This document shows, piece by piece, positions 50,945 to 60,099 of a stretch of DNA of 64,000 nt. This DNA is from Geodermatophilus normandii (lineage in GTDB: Bacteria; Actinomycetota; Actinomycetes; Mycobacteriales; Geodermatophilaceae): contig NZ_QGTX01000001.1 of the NCBI RefSeq assembly GCF_003182485.1, positions 558,001 through 622,000 on the forward strand, given 5' to 3'. Position 1 is the first letter of the stretch. Each line of letters opens with the position of its first letter. Under the pieces are notes generated by a model. It was given only the letters and a program-made list of their open reading frames with translations, made no database searches and was not told the DNA's origin. Both the position numbers and the translations under genes were made by a program.

Positions 50945-51753
50945 CGCGCCACCCGGGCGAGCTGCCGGGCCTGCGCGACCAGCCGTCCGGTGGAGTCCCA
51001 GATCCGGCACTCCTCGTCCGACCAGCCCCCGGCCACCTCCGTCGAGCGGGACTCGACGACGCACCAGCCCGGCGCCGGCAGCCCGCGGACGAGGACCTGC
51101 AGCTGCACGGTGGGCGCCCAACCCGGCTTGCCGACCGCGAACGCGGTGGGCGGCAGCGCGTCGGCGAACAGCAGCAGCGCCAGCGGGTCGGGATCGCGGC
51201 CGTCGGCCAGCCGGATCCAGGCCCGCAGCAGCCGCACGTCCGAGGGCCGGCCGGCCGTCCAGCCCGCCGTCGCCGGGTCCAGCCGGGTGTCGAGCTGCCG
51301 CGCCAGTCCGACGGCCGGGCCGCCCTCGCTGGTGCGGGTGGCCACGCACTCGTCGGGGCCGGGCAGCCGCGGCACCGGGTTGACCGTGTAGTCGGCCCGG
51401 TCGGTCCCGAGGGTCGCCGTCGTCACCTGGACGGCGAGCGAGGGGCCGGCCGCGCCGCTGAGCAGGACGGTCGAGTGCGCCAGGGTGCGTCCGGCCGGGC
51501 CCGCGGTGACGGTGAGGTCGGCCGGCCCGCCCGGGGTGGCGCGCAGGTAGCTCGCCGACAGCGCGACCGGGTGCGGGTGCGGGCTGTCCAGCAGCGCCGC
51601 CCGCGCGACGACGCCGAGCAGGTAACCGCCGTTGAGGACGCCGTTGCCGACGTCCCAGCCCGGGTCGAGGTCGGCGCGGACGCCGCCGCCCTCGGTGCGG
51701 GTGACGGCGGTGGCCCGGTCGAAGGCCGAGATCTCGGCGTCGGTCTGCGGCAC
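50941..51753 (-). CDS. Thioesterase-family protein (double hotdog, TesB-like)
   Basis: The 270-aa protein has an N-terminal hotdog domain (DLDPGWDVGNGVLNGGYLLGVVARAAL, then HPVALSASYLRATPGGPADLTV). The second half, LRAWIRLADGRDPDPLALLLFADALPPTAF and VQLQVLVRGLPAPGWCVVESRSTEVAGGWSDEECRIWDSTGRLVAQARQLA, is the classic TesB-like C-terminal domain. It hydrolyses acyl-CoA of unknown chain. GTG 51753 gives the expected start. It is convergent with the tetR gene, sharing CTAG. Confidence 0.87.
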   Translation of the reverse strand: MPQTDAEISAFDRATAVTRTEGGGVRADLDPGWDVGNGVLNGGYLLGVVARAALLDSPHPHPVALSASYLRATPGGPADLTVTAGPAGRTLAHSTVLLSGAAGPSLAVQVTTATLGTDRADYTVNPVPRLPGPDECVATRTSEGGPAVGLARQLDTRLDPATAGWTAGRPSDVRLLRAWIRLADGRDPDPLALLLFADALPPTAFAVGKPGWAPTVQLQVLVRGLPAPGWCVVESRSTEVAGGWSDEECRIWDSTGRLVAQARQLARVAR

Positions 51754-51781
51754 GCCCGACAGGGTGCCAGGCTGCTCAGAC

Positions 51782-52750
51782 GTGGAGTACACGCACCTCG
51801 GACGCAGCGGCCTGTCGGTCTCCCGGCTCTGCCTCGGCACCATGAACTTCGGCTGGCGGACCGAGGAGGCCCCCTCGCACGCGATCATGGACCGTGCCCA
51901 CGCCGACGGCGTCAACTTCTTCGACACGGCCAACGTCTACGGCTTCGAGGCCGGCAAGGGCCGCACCGAGGAGGTGCTGGGCACCTGGTTCGCGCAGGGC
52001 GCCGGCCGGCGCGAGCGCACGGTGCTGGCCACCAAGGTGTACGGCGGCATGTCCGACTGGCCCAACGACACCTTCCTGTCCGCCCGCAACATCGTCCGCG
52101 CGTGCGAGGCCTCGCTGCGGCGCCTGCAGACGGACTGGATCGACCTCTACCAGTTCCACCACGTCGACCTCGCGACGCCGTGGGACGAGATCTGGCAGGC
52201 CTGCGAGACGCTGGTCGCCCAGGGCAAGGTGCTCTACGTCGGGTCGTCCAACCACGCCGCCTGGCAGCTCGCCGCGGCCAACGAGGCCGCCGCCCGCCGG
52301 CACTTCCTCGGCCTGGTGAGCGAACAGTCGCACTACAACCTGCTCACCCGGCACGTCGAACTCGAGGTGCTGCCGGCCGCGCGCCACTACGGCATCGGGG
52401 TCATCCCGTGGAGCCCGCTGGCGCAGGGCCTGCTGGCCGGCGTCCTCGGCGACCAGGAGGGCGACCGCCGGCACGCCGAGCGCAACCGCGAGCGCATCGA
52501 GCAGCACCGCCCGGCCCTGCAGGCCTTCGAGGACGCCTGCCGGGAGTGGGGCCTCACCCCGGCCGACGTCGCGCTGGCCTGGCTGCTGCACCAGGACGGC
52601 GTCACCGCCCCGATCGTCGGCCCGCGCACGACGGAGCAGTTCGAGGGCTCGCTGGCCGCGCTGGGCGTGCGGCTGGAGCAGGCCCAGCTCGACCGCCTCG
52701 ACGAGGTCTTCCCCGGCTTCAGGGCGGCGCCGATGGAGTACGCGTGGTGA
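51782..52750 (+). CDS. Aldo/keto reductase
   Basis: The 322-aa (beta/alpha)8 NADPH-dependent oxidoreductase has VEYTHLGRSGLSVSRLCLGTMNFG and DGVNFFDTANVYGFEAGKGRTEEVLG (catalytic Asp and Tyr). It also has VLATKVYG (Lys), LYQFHHVD (His) and VIPWSPLAQGLLAGVL, the AKR11/12-like group pattern. GTG 51782 is about 8 nt after CAGGCT. The 3' end overlaps the opposite RNA-ligase gene by 32 bp. The substrate is a carbonyl compound that cannot be predicted. Confidence 0.93.
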   Translation: MEYTHLGRSGLSVSRLCLGTMNFGWRTEEAPSHAIMDRAHADGVNFFDTANVYGFEAGKGRTEEVLGTWFAQGAGRRERTVLATKVYGGMSDWPNDTFLSARNIVRACEASLRRLQTDWIDLYQFHHVDLATPWDEIWQACETLVAQGKVLYVGSSNHAAWQLAAANEAAARRHFLGLVSEQSHYNLLTRHVELEVLPAARHYGIGVIPWSPLAQGLLAGVLGDQEGDRRHAERNRERIEQHRPALQAFEDACREWGLTPADVALAWLLHQDGVTAPIVGPRTTEQFEGSLAALGVRLEQAQLDRLDEVFPGFRAAPMEYAW

Positions 52751-53293
52751 AGGACGCGAGCACCTCGTGCCGGCCGGCGGTGCTGCGCACCAGCGTCACC
52801 TCGCGCAGCGGCCACTCCGGCCCGCGGTAGCCGGCCAGCCGGGCGGGCAGGTCGCCGTCGGCGGGACGGCGCGGGTGCCAGCGGCCGAGGGTGAGGTGCG
52901 GGCGGAACGGCCGGTCCTCCACCGGCAGGCCCAACCCGCGGGCCCCCGCGGCCAGCCGCCCGGCCAGCGCCGTGACGGCGTCGACGTCGCCGTCGAGCCC
53001 CGCCCAGAACACCTGCGGCCGCCGCACCGACCCGAACCGGCCGGCCCCGGCCAGCCGGAGCGCGGCCGGGGCGTGCCGGCGACCGCCGCGCCGACGGCGC
53101 CGGTCAGCCCGGGCAGCGCCCCCGGCGGCACCGCCCCGAGGAACAGCAGGGTGAGGTGCCAGCGCGCCGGGTCCCCCCAGCGCGGCGCACCCGGCGCCGC
53201 GCGCAGCGGCTCGAGGGCCGCCGCCAGGTCGGCGCGCGCCCGCGCCGGCGGGGCCACCGCGACGAACAGCCGCAGCGGCGCCGGCTCGCTCAG
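52719..53293 (-). pseudogene. thpR: RNA 2',3'-cyclic phosphodiesterase (ThpR/LigT), frameshifted
   Basis: The protein has the two HxTx motifs of the 2H phosphoesterases, HLTL in DPARWHLTLLFLG and HLTL in FRPHLTLGRW. They are in different frames. The switch is near 53078, after AAVAGTP, where ALRLAGAGRFGSVRRPQVFWAGL continues one base over. Adding one base gives about 191 aa, normal for ThpR. The beginning PLRLFVAVAPPARARADL has no ATG or GTG before it. A CTG at 53293 overlaps the upstream gene's TGA. Confidence 0.78.
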
Positions 53294-53697
53294 CGCACCA
53301 CCAGGCCGGCGTCGGACAGCGCCGTCTGCAGCCGCAGCCGCTCGACGTCGCGGGCGAACCCGTGCGGCACGGTGCCCAGGGCGTGCGGTACGGCGAGCAG
53401 CGCGGCGGCCTCGGTGAGGACGTCGTCGTAGGCGGCCTGCAGCCCCCGCCGGCGCACCTGGGGCGCGCCGGCCGGGACCGCGTCCAGCTGGCGGCCGAGC
53501 CGGCGCACGTCGGCGGCGACGGCCTCCACCGGCCGGAGTGCGGCGGGCGTGGGCGGATCCCCCTCGCGGGCTCTGCGGCGGGCGCGGAGGTCGAGCAGGA
53601 ACTGCCCGGAGAAGAGGCGGAACAGCAGGCCGAGCGCGGCGAAGGCGCCGACGAGCATCGCGGTGATGCCGGCGAGCTGGAGCAGGGCGGAGGTCAT
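53290..53697 (-). CDS. Small membrane-anchored hypothetical protein
   Basis: The 135-aa protein has one N-terminal membrane helix (LLQLAGITAMLVGAFAALGLLFRLF). A basic helical cytosolic region follows: LLDLRARRRAREGDP, VAADVRRLGRQLDAV, YDDVLTEAAALLAVPHAL, VERLRLQTALSDAGL. ATG 53697 has a GGAG site. It lies between the MFS gene and thpR on the same strand and is coupled to thpR by CTGA. Family not recognised. Confidence 0.65.
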   Translation of the reverse strand: MTSALLQLAGITAMLVGAFAALGLLFRLFSGQFLLDLRARRRAREGDPPTPAALRPVEAVAADVRRLGRQLDAVPAGAPQVRRRGLQAAYDDVLTEAAALLAVPHALGTVPHGFARDVERLRLQTALSDAGLVVR

Positions 53698-53764
53698 CGG
53701 CACTCCGTGGACGCGGGTGGCCGCGACGGTACGTGCCGACGGGGGCCGCCGCCAGGGGGGCAGG

Positions 53765-55102
53765 TCAGCGCCCCGCGGCCTGCTCCCCGCGGACCTCCCC
53801 GACGTGCAGCAGCAGCCGCGGCGGGACGACGTGGGCCTCCAGCCGGACCCGCCGCCCGCGGGCCAGCCACAGCCCGGCGAGGGCACCGGCCACGACGACG
53901 ACCGCCCCGCCGAGGATGAGCCCCCACGGCGCCCCGAGGTGCTCGGAGACCCAGCCGATGACCGGCGCCCCCAGCGGCGTGCCGCCCATGAAGCACATGA
54001 AGTACAGCGCCATCACGCGTCCGCGCATCTGGGGGTCGGCGCCGAGCTGCACGAAGCTGTTGTTGGCCACGCTGAAGACCAGCGCCGCCGCGCCGGTGGG
54101 CACCAGCAGGACGGCGAAGGGCAGGAAGCCCGTCGTCAGCCCGCACGCCACGGTGAGCAGGCCGAAGACGACCGCCGAGGTGACCAGGAACCGCTGCCGC
54201 GGTCGGGCGCTGCGCCGGGTGGACAGGAAGGCGCCGGTCAGCGACCCGACGGCGAACGTCGTCGACAGCAGCCCGAAGGCCTCGGCACCGAGGTCGAAGA
54301 CCTCGCGGGCCATGAGCGCGATCGTGACCTGGAAGTTGAACCCGAAGGTGCCGATGACGAAGGCGAGCACCATCGCCAGCCGCAGGTCGGGACGCGCCCA
54401 GGTGTAGGCCAGGCCCGCCCGCAGCTGGCCGCGGGCGCGCGCCACCGGCTCGCTGCGCCGCAGCTCCTCCGGCCGCATGAGGAGCAGCGCGCCGATCGTG
54501 AAGGCGAAGCTCGCCGCGTTGACCAGGAACGCCGGCGCGGTGTCCCCGCCGGAGGCGCCGATGAGCAGCCCGGCCAGCGCCGGGCCGACCAGCCGGGCGC
54601 CGTTGAAGATCGTCGAGTTCAGCCCGACGGCGTTGGCCAGCAGGTCGCCGCCGACCATCTCCGAGACGAACGCCTGGCGCACGGGGGCGTCGATCGCCGA
54701 CACCGAACCCAGGCCCGCCGCCAGCACGAACACGTGCCACAGCGCGACGGTGCCGGTGGCCACGAGCAGCCCGAGACCGACGGCGAGCAGCCCCATGAGC
54801 ACCTGGGTGACGACGAGCACGCGGCGCTTGTCGTAGCGGTCGGCCAGGACGCCGCCGTACATGCTCAGCAGCAGCGACGGGCCGAACTGCAGGGCGGTGA
54901 TGAGGCCGAGGGCCACCCCGCTGTCGCCGGAGAGCTGCAGCACCAGCCAGTCCTGGCCGATGCGCTGCATCCAGGTGCCGGTCAGGCTGACCAGGTTCGC
55001 CGACGCGTAGAGCCGGAAGTTGTGCACGTGCAGGGAGCGGAACGGGCTGCGCCCACCGGCCGCCGGTCGCCCCGACGTCGGGTCAGCGGCCGTCGACGTC
55101 AC
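53765..55102 (-). CDS. MFS transporter (TetV/enterobactin-exporter type)
   Basis: The 445-aa protein has 12 predicted helices: FRLYASANLVSLTGTWMQRIGQDWLVLQLSG, the loop motif GGVLADRYDKRRVLVVTQ (motif A), SVSAIDAPVRQAFVSEMVG, and MRGRVMALYFMCFMGGTPLGAPVIGW. This is the MFS_3 subgroup that exports drugs or siderophores. GTG 55102 overlaps the marR stop, so regulator and pump are one operon. The substrate is unknown. Confidence 0.9.
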   Translation of the reverse strand: MTSTAADPTSGRPAAGGRSPFRSLHVHNFRLYASANLVSLTGTWMQRIGQDWLVLQLSGDSGVALGLITALQFGPSLLLSMYGGVLADRYDKRRVLVVTQVLMGLLAVGLGLLVATGTVALWHVFVLAAGLGSVSAIDAPVRQAFVSEMVGGDLLANAVGLNSTIFNGARLVGPALAGLLIGASGGDTAPAFLVNAASFAFTIGALLLMRPEELRRSEPVARARGQLRAGLAYTWARPDLRLAMVLAFVIGTFGFNFQVTIALMAREVFDLGAEAFGLLSTTFAVGSLTGAFLSTRRSARPRQRFLVTSAVVFGLLTVACGLTTGFLPFAVLLVPTGAAALVFSVANNSFVQLGADPQMRGRVMALYFMCFMGGTPLGAPVIGWVSEHLGAPWGLILGGAVVVVAGALAGLWLARGRRVRLEAHVVPPRLLLHVGEVRGEQAAGR

Positions 55103-55533
55103 CCACCGGCGAGCTCCTCCATGATCGCGGCGGCCTCGCGCAGGGTCGCCCGCTGCTCCGGGGTGAGCCGGTGCAGCTGGCTGGACAGCCAGGCCTCGCG
55201 GGCCCGGGCCTCCTCGGTGAGCAGCGTCTCGGCGGACGCGGTCAGCTCGATGACCACCTGCCGGCCGTCGGTCGGGTGCGGCGTGCGGGTGACCAGGCCC
55301 ATGCCCTCGAGCGCGACGACGACGCGCGTCATCGACGGCGGCTGGACCCGCTCGTGCGCCGCCAGCTCGCCGGGGCTCATCGGCCCGTGGCGCTGCAGCG
55401 TGGACAGCGCCGCGAGGTGGGTCAGCGTGACCGAGGTGTCCACCCGCTGGTTGCGCAGCCGGCGGGAGAAGCGCATGACCGCCAGCCGGAGGTCGTGGGC
55501 GAGCGCTGCGGTGTCCAGCGTCGACCGAGTCAC
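55099..55533 (-). CDS. MarR family transcriptional regulator
   Basis: The 144-aa winged-helix regulator has LTHLAALSTLQRHGPMSPGELAAHERVQPPSMTRVVVALEGMGLVTRTPHPTDGRQVVIELT, the full MarR domain with DGR wing. GTG 55533 is chosen since TAGGGT (55541-55546 on the plus strand) is exactly 7 nt upstream. A GTG at 55542 would be inside this box. It is translated together with an MFS pump and probably represses it. It is comparable in position to Rv0880 of M. tuberculosis. Confidence 0.9.
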   Translation of the reverse strand: MTRSTLDTAALAHDLRLAVMRFSRRLRNQRVDTSVTLTHLAALSTLQRHGPMSPGELAAHERVQPPSMTRVVVALEGMGLVTRTPHPTDGRQVVIELTASAETLLTEEARAREAWLSSQLHRLTPEQRATLREAAAIMEELAGG

Positions 55534-55540
55534 GGGCCGC

Positions 55541-55546
55541 ACCCTA
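55541..55546 (-). promoter_or_regulatory. -10 box of the marR-MFS operon
   Basis: TAGGGT on the minus strand with 7 nt to GTG 55533, a leaderless promoter. It lies in the 30-bp gap to the NCS2 gene stop. Confidence 0.5.
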
Positions 55547-55563
55547 CCGGTGGTTAGCCGGGC

Positions 55564-57096
55564 TCAGAACAGTTGCTGGAGCGGCTCCAGTGCGAAGTAC
55601 ACGACGAACGCCGCGGCGATCACCCACATCAGCGGGTGCACCTCCCGCCGGCGGCCCACCGCCGAGCGCAGCAGGACGTAGCTGACCACGCCGGCGCCGA
55701 TGCCGTTGGTGATCGAGTAGGTGAACGGCATGAGCGCGATGGTGAGGAACGCGGGGATGACCAGGGACATGTCGTCCCAGGTCAGCGTCCGGATCTGGCT
55801 GATCATCAGCGCGCCGACGATCACGAGGGCCGGCGCGGCGGCCTCCGAGGGCACGACCTGCACCAGCGGCGTGAAGAACATCGCCAGCAGGAACAGCACG
55901 CCGGTCACGACGCTGGCCAGGCCGGTGCGGGCGCCGTCGGCCACACCGGAGGCGCTCTCGATGTAGGTCGTGTTCGACGAGACGCTCGCCGCACCGCCGG
56001 CCGCGGCGGCGATCGAGTCGACCAGCAGCACCGGCTGCGCGCCGGGCAGGTTGCGGTCCTCGTCGAGCAGGTCGCCCTCGGCACCGACGGCGGTGACCGT
56101 GCCGACGGTGTCGAAGAAGTCGGCGATCATGATCGAGAAGACGATGAGCAGCGCGGCGACGACGCCGATCCGTTCGAACCCGCCGAACAGCGAGAACTGC
56201 CCGACGATCGACAGGTCCGGGGCGCTCACGACGTCGTCGGGGAGGGTGGGCACCTGCAGCGCCCAGCCGCGCGCGTTGGCCTCCGCGCCGTCCGGCCCGA
56301 TCCGCGGGCCGACGTCCGCGACCGCCTCCACGACGATCGCCAGCACGGTCGAGACGACGATGCCGATGAGCAGCGCGCCCCGCACCCGGCGGACGACGAG
56401 GACGGCGGTCAGCAGCAGCCCGACGACGAAGACCAGCAGCGGCCACCCGGCGAGCTGGCCGCCCACGCCGAAGCTGATCAGCGGGTTGCCCGGGCGGATG
56501 ACCCCCGCGTCGGCCAGGCCGATGATCGTGAGGAAGAAGCCGATGCCGACGGCGATCGCCGTCTTCAGCTGCGGCGGGATGGCCTCGAAGACGGCCTTCC
56601 GGAAGCCGGTGAGCACCAGGACGGTGATCAGCAGGCCCTCGAGGACGACCAGGCCCATGATCTCCGGCCAGGCCAGCTGCGTGGCGGCGAAGACGGCCAC
56701 GATGGCGTTGATGCCCAGGCCGGTGGCCAGCGCGAAGGGGTAGCGGCCGACGACGCCCATGAGCACGGTCAGCGCGCCGGCGACCAGCGCGGTCACCGCG
56801 GCGACGGCACCGAAGGGCAGCGAGGCGCCGGTGACGTCGGTGCCCGACAGGATGATCGGGTTGAGCACCACGATGTAGGCCATCGTGAAGAAGGTCGTCA
56901 GCCCGCCCCGGACCTCGCGACCCACGGTGCTGCGCCGGGCGCTGATGCCGAAGTAGCGGTCCAGGCCGTTGCGGGGTCGCACCCGCGGGCCGGGGCTGCG
57001 CCGCGGCCGGGACGCACCCGCCGCGACGTCGGCCGGCGTGTCCCCGGTGGGAGCGGCCACGCTCGCGCCGCGGGCGGGACGGGACTTCTCGGGCAT
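55564..57096 (-). CDS. NCS2-family purine/nucleobase permease (AzgA type)
   Basis: The 510-aa transporter shows DRYFGISARRSTVGREVRGGLTTFFTMAYIVVLNP, ATGLGINAIVAV, FFDTVGTVTAVGAEG and SSNTTYIESASGVADGARTGLASVVTGVLFLL. These are diagnostic of adenine/guanine/hypoxanthine AzgA-like permeases with 12-14 helices. The first 45 residues are a disordered Arg/Pro extension. ATG 57096 has CAGGAG 6 nt upstream. The 106-bp upstream gap shows no recognisable purine riboswitch core. Confidence 0.93.
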   Translation of the reverse strand: MPEKSRPARGASVAAPTGDTPADVAAGASRPRRSPGPRVRPRNGLDRYFGISARRSTVGREVRGGLTTFFTMAYIVVLNPIILSGTDVTGASLPFGAVAAVTALVAGALTVLMGVVGRYPFALATGLGINAIVAVFAATQLAWPEIMGLVVLEGLLITVLVLTGFRKAVFEAIPPQLKTAIAVGIGFFLTIIGLADAGVIRPGNPLISFGVGGQLAGWPLLVFVVGLLLTAVLVVRRVRGALLIGIVVSTVLAIVVEAVADVGPRIGPDGAEANARGWALQVPTLPDDVVSAPDLSIVGQFSLFGGFERIGVVAALLIVFSIMIADFFDTVGTVTAVGAEGDLLDEDRNLPGAQPVLLVDSIAAAAGGAASVSSNTTYIESASGVADGARTGLASVVTGVLFLLAMFFTPLVQVVPSEAAAPALVIVGALMISQIRTLTWDDMSLVIPAFLTIALMPFTYSITNGIGAGVVSYVLLRSAVGRRREVHPLMWVIAAAFVVYFALEPLQQLF

Positions 57097-57189
57097 GCGG
57101 GCTCCTGCGGACAGCTGATGCCGGGGACGAGCGGCGACAGAGTGCCACACCGCTCCTGAGCCCCCGCGCGGTCCGGGCGGTGCGGCGCC

Positions 57190-57195
57190 TAGTGT
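57190..57195 (+). promoter_or_regulatory. -10 box of the DUF2530 gene
   Basis: TAGTGT, then 7 nt, then GTG 57203. There is no ribosome site. Confidence 0.5.
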
Positions 57196-57202
57196 CGGCC
57201 GC

Positions 57203-57439
57203 GTGTCCCGGCCTCCTGCCCCCGGCTCCCTGAAGCCGGCTCCTCCCCCGCTGCGGGTCGACACCGCCCGGGTCGTCCTGGCCGGGGCGGCGCTGTGGGC
57301 CCTCGCGCTGGTCGTCCTGCTGTTCCTCGGCGACCGGGTGGACCGGGCCTGGACCTGGACCTGCGTGGTCGGCATCGTGCTCGCCGCGGTCGGGCTGGCG
57401 GTCATGCGCTGGCAGGGCCAGCTCGGCCGCCGCCGCTAG
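57203..57439 (+). CDS. DUF2530-family small membrane protein
   Basis: The 78-aa protein has a Pro-rich start, the characteristic PPPLRVDTARVVLAGAALWALALVVLLFLGDRV, then WTWTCVVGIVLAAVGLAVMRWQGQLGRRR: two membrane helices and a basic tail. This pattern is conserved in actinobacteria (compare Rv0882). The leaderless start follows from TAGTGT. Role unknown. Confidence 0.87.
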   Translation: MSRPPAPGSLKPAPPPLRVDTARVVLAGAALWALALVVLLFLGDRVDRAWTWTCVVGIVLAAVGLAVMRWQGQLGRRR

Positions 57440-57492
57440 ACGAGGGACCCTCCGCCCCACCGCTCGCACGCTGGCGGCGGGCTCCTGCGGAG
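57440..57492. repeat. Dispersed terminator-like element, copy 2
   Basis: The start of the gap between the convergent DUF2530 and DUF3027 genes holds a sequence related to 35328-35387. It has the same order of blocks (GAGGGACCC, CCGCCCC, GCTCG, GGCGGGCTCCTGCGG), with outer stem CTCCGC/GCGGAG. A bidirectional terminator function is likely. Confidence 0.55.
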
Positions 57493-57512
57493 AGGCCGTC
57501 GGGGGCCGTCTC

Positions 57513-58301
57513 CTACAGGACGTCGAAGTCCGCGGTGTCGTAGCGGGCGGACGTCACGACCTCGGCCGGCTCCCCGACGGCGAGGGTGGCCTGGCTGTGC
57601 GCGCCGCAGCCGTAGTCGACCGCGACCACCCGGCCGTCGGCCGGTGCGTACTCGTTGCCGCACGCGCCGAGCAGCCCGCGCAGCGAGCCGGCCAGCGGGA
57701 GGAAGAAGCCGCACGTCCCGCACGGGCCCGGCGCCGAGCGGGCCATCGGCGAGCGCGGGCCGAAGTCACCGGCCAGCCAGCGGGCGGCCGCGGCGCTGCG
57801 CCCCTCGCGGGACATCACCCGCTCGCGGCCCAGGCCGAGCTCGGTCGCCAGCGCCTGCGCCTCGGGATCGGCCGCGGCGTCGTCCTCGGCGGTGTAGGAG
57901 GGCACGAGCCGCGGGTCGTCCTCGGTGGCCGGCAGGACGTCGCCGACCGACAGGTCGCCGGGGCGCAGCCGCTCGTGCCACGGCACCCACGCCGGCGCGA
58001 GCAGCGCGGCGTCACCGGGCAGGAGCACGACCTCGTCGACGGTCACCTCGTCCCCGCCCGGGACGTGCGCGAGGGTGACCGCCCAGTGCCAGCCCACGTA
58101 GCCCGGCAGCCGGCTGGCGAAGGAGTGGGTGACCACCTCGCCGAGGACCGCGGGACCGCCCCCGGCGTCCCCGAGCGGCTCGGGCCCGGCACCGAGGTGC
58201 TCGCCGACGACCGCGGGGTCGCCGGCGGTCTCCTCGGCCGCGGCACGGGCGAGGTCGACCGCGCCGGTCAGCACGTCGCTCGGGACGGAGTCGGGAGTCA
58301 C
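57513..58301 (-). CDS. DUF3027 domain protein
   Basis: The 262-aa protein reads VPSDVLTGAVDLARAAAEETAG at the start, then YVGWHWAVTLAHVPGGDEVTVDEVVLLPGDAALLAPAWVPWHERLRPGDLSVGDVLP. The C-terminal segment CGTCGFFLPLAGSLRGLLGACGNEYAPADGRVVAVDYGCGAHS has four Cys that may bind metal. This is the actinobacterial DUF3027 family (compare Rv0877). GTG 58301 lies 6 nt after GACGAT, possibly leaderless. Function unknown. Confidence 0.88.
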   Translation of the reverse strand: MTPDSVPSDVLTGAVDLARAAAEETAGDPAVVGEHLGAGPEPLGDAGGGPAVLGEVVTHSFASRLPGYVGWHWAVTLAHVPGGDEVTVDEVVLLPGDAALLAPAWVPWHERLRPGDLSVGDVLPATEDDPRLVPSYTAEDDAAADPEAQALATELGLGRERVMSREGRSAAAARWLAGDFGPRSPMARSAPGPCGTCGFFLPLAGSLRGLLGACGNEYAPADGRVVAVDYGCGAHSQATLAVGEPAEVVTSARYDTADFDVL

Positions 58302-58402
58302 GGCGTCATCGTCCCAGACGGGCGGGGCGGGCAGGCACAGCCGGGCGACCCGCGTGATCACGACTCCCCCGGACTGCCAGGCGGGTACGGCACCATGGTG
58401 GC

Positions 58403-60099
58403 GTGCCGTCGTCGCGTCCGCCCGGGTCCCGCCGGGGCCCGCTGCGCCGGTCGCGGCAGGAGCCGGACTCTCCCGACCGGCTGGACACCACGCCTCTGGG
58501 GTTCCCCGCGGCGGGGACGCAGCCGCAGGCCGCGGCCCCGCCGCCGTACCCCGCGTACGGCCCCCCGTACGTCCCCGCCCCGCCGGCGTACGGCCCGCCG
58601 CCCGGCTACGGCCCCCGCCCGGGCACGGCCCGGCCACCGTCCCGGGTCCGCAGGCGCTCCCGCCGGGCTACGCCCCACCGCCGGTACCGCCCCCTGCCGC
58701 CCCGGCCGGGGAGCCGGCGCGGCCACGGGTCACCGTCACCCGGGTCGCCGTCGCCCGGACCAGGGAGCTGACCGGCGCGACGGTCGCCCGGGTGCGCGCC
58801 GCGAGCCGCGCCGACGGCGCCGCCGAGAGCGGCCTGACGCACCTGCTGTGGGTGAACGCCCTGCACATGGCCGGCGACGCGATGATCGCCGTCTCGCTGG
58901 CCGGCACGCTGTTCTTCGCCGCCGCCTCCGACGCCCAGCGCGGCAACGTGGCGCTGTACCTGCTGGTCACGATGGCGCCGTTCGCGGTGGTGGCGCCGGT
59001 CATCGGGCCGCTGCTCGACCGGCTGCAGCGCGGCCGCCGCTGGGCCCTCGGCGCCGCGGCGCTGGGCCGCGCGGTGCTCGCGCTGGTCATGGCCGCGCAC
59101 TACGACGACTTCGCGCTCTACCCCGCGGCGCTCGGCGTCCTGGTGCTCTCCAAGGCGCACAACGTGCTGCGCGCCGCGGTGGTCCCCCGCGTGCTCCCCG
59201 GGGCGATGTCGCTGACCTCGGCGAACGCGCGGCTGTCGGTCTTCGGCCTGGTCACCGCCGGCGTCTTCGGCGGCATCGGCGCCGGGATCGCCGGGCTGCT
59301 CGACTTCCCGCCGCTGCTGTGGGCCACCTCGGCGGTCTTCCTCGTCACCGCGGTGCTCGCCGTCCGCCTGCCCCGCCACGTCGACGTCCCCACCGGCGAG
59401 CAGCCCGCCGACGTGCTGAGCACCGGCCCGGTGCCCGCTGCCGGCCGGCGCCGGCGGCCGGTCAACCCGCACGTGGTGCTCGCCCTGCGCGCCAACGCGG
59501 CGCTGCGCGGCCTCGGCGGCTTCCTGACGATCTTCTCCGCGTTCCTCGTGCAGGCCACCGTCGCGGGCGGCTGGGAGGCCACGCTCGCGCTGGGCGCGAT
59601 CGCCGGCGCGGCCGGGGCCGGCAGCGTGCTGGGCACCGGCATCGGCTCCCGGCTGCACGCCGCCGACCCCGACCGGGTGGTCGTCTGGGCGGCCGGTGCC
59701 GCCGCCGCGGTCACCGTCCTCGCCGCCGTGTTCTTCGGCCTGGCCACCGCGGCCGTCGTCGCCGGGGTCGCCGCCGTCGCCAACGCGCTGGGCAAGGTGG
59801 CCCTCGACGCGATCATCCAGCGCGAGGTGCCCGAGAGCCTGCGCGCCTCGGCGTTCGCGCGGTCGGAGACCGTGCTGCAGCTGGCCTGGGTCTTCGGCGG
59901 CGCCGTCGGCATCGCGCTGCCGCCGATCGGCTGGCTCGGCTTCACCGTGGCTGCCGCGCTCCTGGTGCTCGCCGTCGGGCTGCTCCTCTGGACGCCGCGC
60001 CGCCGCCGGTGGGTGCCGGTGGACCCGGCCGCACCCACCGTGCCGGGCGCCTTCGCCGCACCCGACGCCCCGACCGTGCCGGAGGCACCCCGCCCGTGA
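58403..60099 (+). CDS. MFS transporter with Pro-rich N-terminus (one base short)
   Basis: The transporter core (from about 58800) shows LTHLLWVNALHMAGDAMIAVSLAGTLFFA, LVTMAPFAVVAPVIGPLLDRLQRGRRWALG and VALDAIIQREVPESLRASAFARSETVLQLAWVFGG, with 12 helices (compare Rv0876c). GTG 58403, 6 nt after CACCAT, opens a frame of repeated Pro-Tyr-Gly motifs (PPYPAYGPPYVPAPPAYGPP). It loses phase near 58620 and continues in the core frame as GHGPATVPGPQALPPGYAPPP. Adding one base joins them to about 565 aa. The disordered tail may be an assembly or scaffold region. Confidence 0.78.

Noticed and set aside
57097-57202. A purine riboswitch in front of the NCS2 permease
   Set aside because: I could not find the conserved core or a convincing three-way junction; the leader is short and mostly GC-rich.
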